From assembly GCF_900114615.1 (NCBI RefSeq), contig NZ_FOTS01000001.1:62001-126000 (forward strand): a DNA stretch of 64,000 bases. Direction: 5' to 3'. Below are positions 63,694 through 64,000 of this stretch, one piece after another. Origin of the DNA: Pelosinus propionicus DSM 13327. GTDB taxonomy: Bacteria > Bacillota > Negativicutes > DSM-13327. The notes under the pieces are model-generated. The model made no database searches and was not told the origin of the DNA. It saw only the letters and a list, made by a program, of their open reading frames with translations. Position 1 is the first letter of the stretch; every line of letters starts with the position of its first letter. Both the position numbers and the translations under genes were made by a program.

Positions 63694-64000
63694 GTGTTTT
63701 GCTCCTTAGCTTATAGGGATGTTTTAATGATTGTTCGTGGTTTAATGATTTTAGTTGTAGTTATAGCCCTAGGGTTATCTGTAGCAGAACAACAATTAAA
63801 TACGTTGACACAGCGCCAGGAGAGGATGCGTATTATTGATGTAAGCCGTAATCATGAGGGTGTTTATACCATGGAAGTCTTCGGTTCTGACTGTAGTATC
63901 AGTGCAATGTATACTATCGCTGAAATTAAGAATCAAGACGCTAATATAAATATCAAGACTCCTTTGGTTACCTGGACAATTCCTAAGTATTTATATATCG
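63694..64000 (+). CDS. Partial small membrane protein after spoIIP
   Basis: A reading frame runs from GTG 63694 (AGAGGTGAG upstream) or ATG 63727 to the right edge. It has one hydrophobic helix (IVRGLMILVVVIALGLSVAEQQL), then a soluble part with DVSRNHEGVYTMEVFG. Cut by the window; the family is not recognised. Confidence 0.6.
   Translation, partial: MFCSLAYRDVLMIVRGLMILVVVIALGLSVAEQQLNTLTQRQERMRIIDVSRNHEGVYTMEVFGSDCSISAMYTIAEIKNQDANINIKTPLVTWTIPKYLYI

Overview
The window looks like the chromosome of an anaerobic, endospore-forming, low-GC bacterium, most likely of the Negativicutes/Sporomusaceae type (Pelosinus- or Sporomusa-like). Support: the sporulation genes gpr and spoIIP at the right end, Firmicutes-type T-box control of leuS, strong AAGGAGG ribosome sites, many oxygen-sensitive Fe-S and radical-SAM proteins, and an NrtR-linked NAD gene. 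The exact genus is inference.

Layout. 0-1.8 kb: tail of an upstream gene, a NapH-like polyferredoxin, a tiny Cys-rich membrane protein and a Nudix hydrolase. 1.9-34 kb: an island with FIVE nitrogenase-component-1-like gene pairs (DK1 2376-5151, DK2 6700-9465, DK3 10982-13821, KD4 15938-18830 in reversed order, DK5 23981-26762). It also has two NifH-like Fe proteins (9642-10463 minus; 31697-32572 plus), one NifB-NifX maturase (32768-34033) and a free-standing NifX-like protein. Interspersed are a MetQ-like lipoprotein, cysteine synthase, cysteine desulfurase, a ThiF/MoeB-like protein, a purple-acid-phosphatase-like enzyme, a TrmO-like protein, a corrinoid-methyltransferase-family (MtaA/UroD-like) protein, a small radical SAM protein, a YeiH permease and an apparent purB insertion. 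34-44 kb: NrtB/SsuC-like permeases with two nearly identical substrate-binding proteins, a FtsX/LolD-like ABC exporter, a NarL-type two-component system, the matching ABC ATPase, and a decayed metY (O-acetylhomoserine sulfhydrylase). 44.2-50.9 kb: mostly housekeeping (leuS with T-box, NrtR/NAPRTase, comEA). 51-57.3 kb: a second accessory block (complete SsuABC-like importer, DUF2325, YezD-like, DUF1847, PatB-like C-S lyase) that separates comEA from comEC. 57.4-64 kb: comEC, holA, rpsT, gpr, spoIIP and a partial membrane protein.

The most striking result is a short RNA leader that occurs at least 21 times, on both strands, in front of almost every transcription unit of the two accessory blocks and of none of the housekeeping genes. 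Each copy is a 21-27 nt hairpin with an asymmetric internal loop (5' U-G-A/G on one side, A-G on the other). Its 3' arm is also the 5' arm of a strong intrinsic terminator. Paired positions covary between copies (GCU/GGC, GUU/GAC, ACU/GGU outside; UCAG/CUGA, CUGG/CCAG, UUAG/CUAA, UUGG/CCAA inside). This looks like a dedicated antitermination regulon controlling a family of nitrogenase-like reductases.

The five D-like subunits keep the P-cluster cysteines and the cofactor cysteine of NifD. They lack the residues at the NifD Gln191, His195 and His442 positions, so they are probably not dinitrogen reductases. The neighbours (CysK, C-S lyase, sulfonate-type importers, MetQ, YezD-like, decayed MetY) suggest reductive salvage of sulfur from organic sulfur compounds, analogous to methylthio-alkane reductase. 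The substrate assignment is inference.
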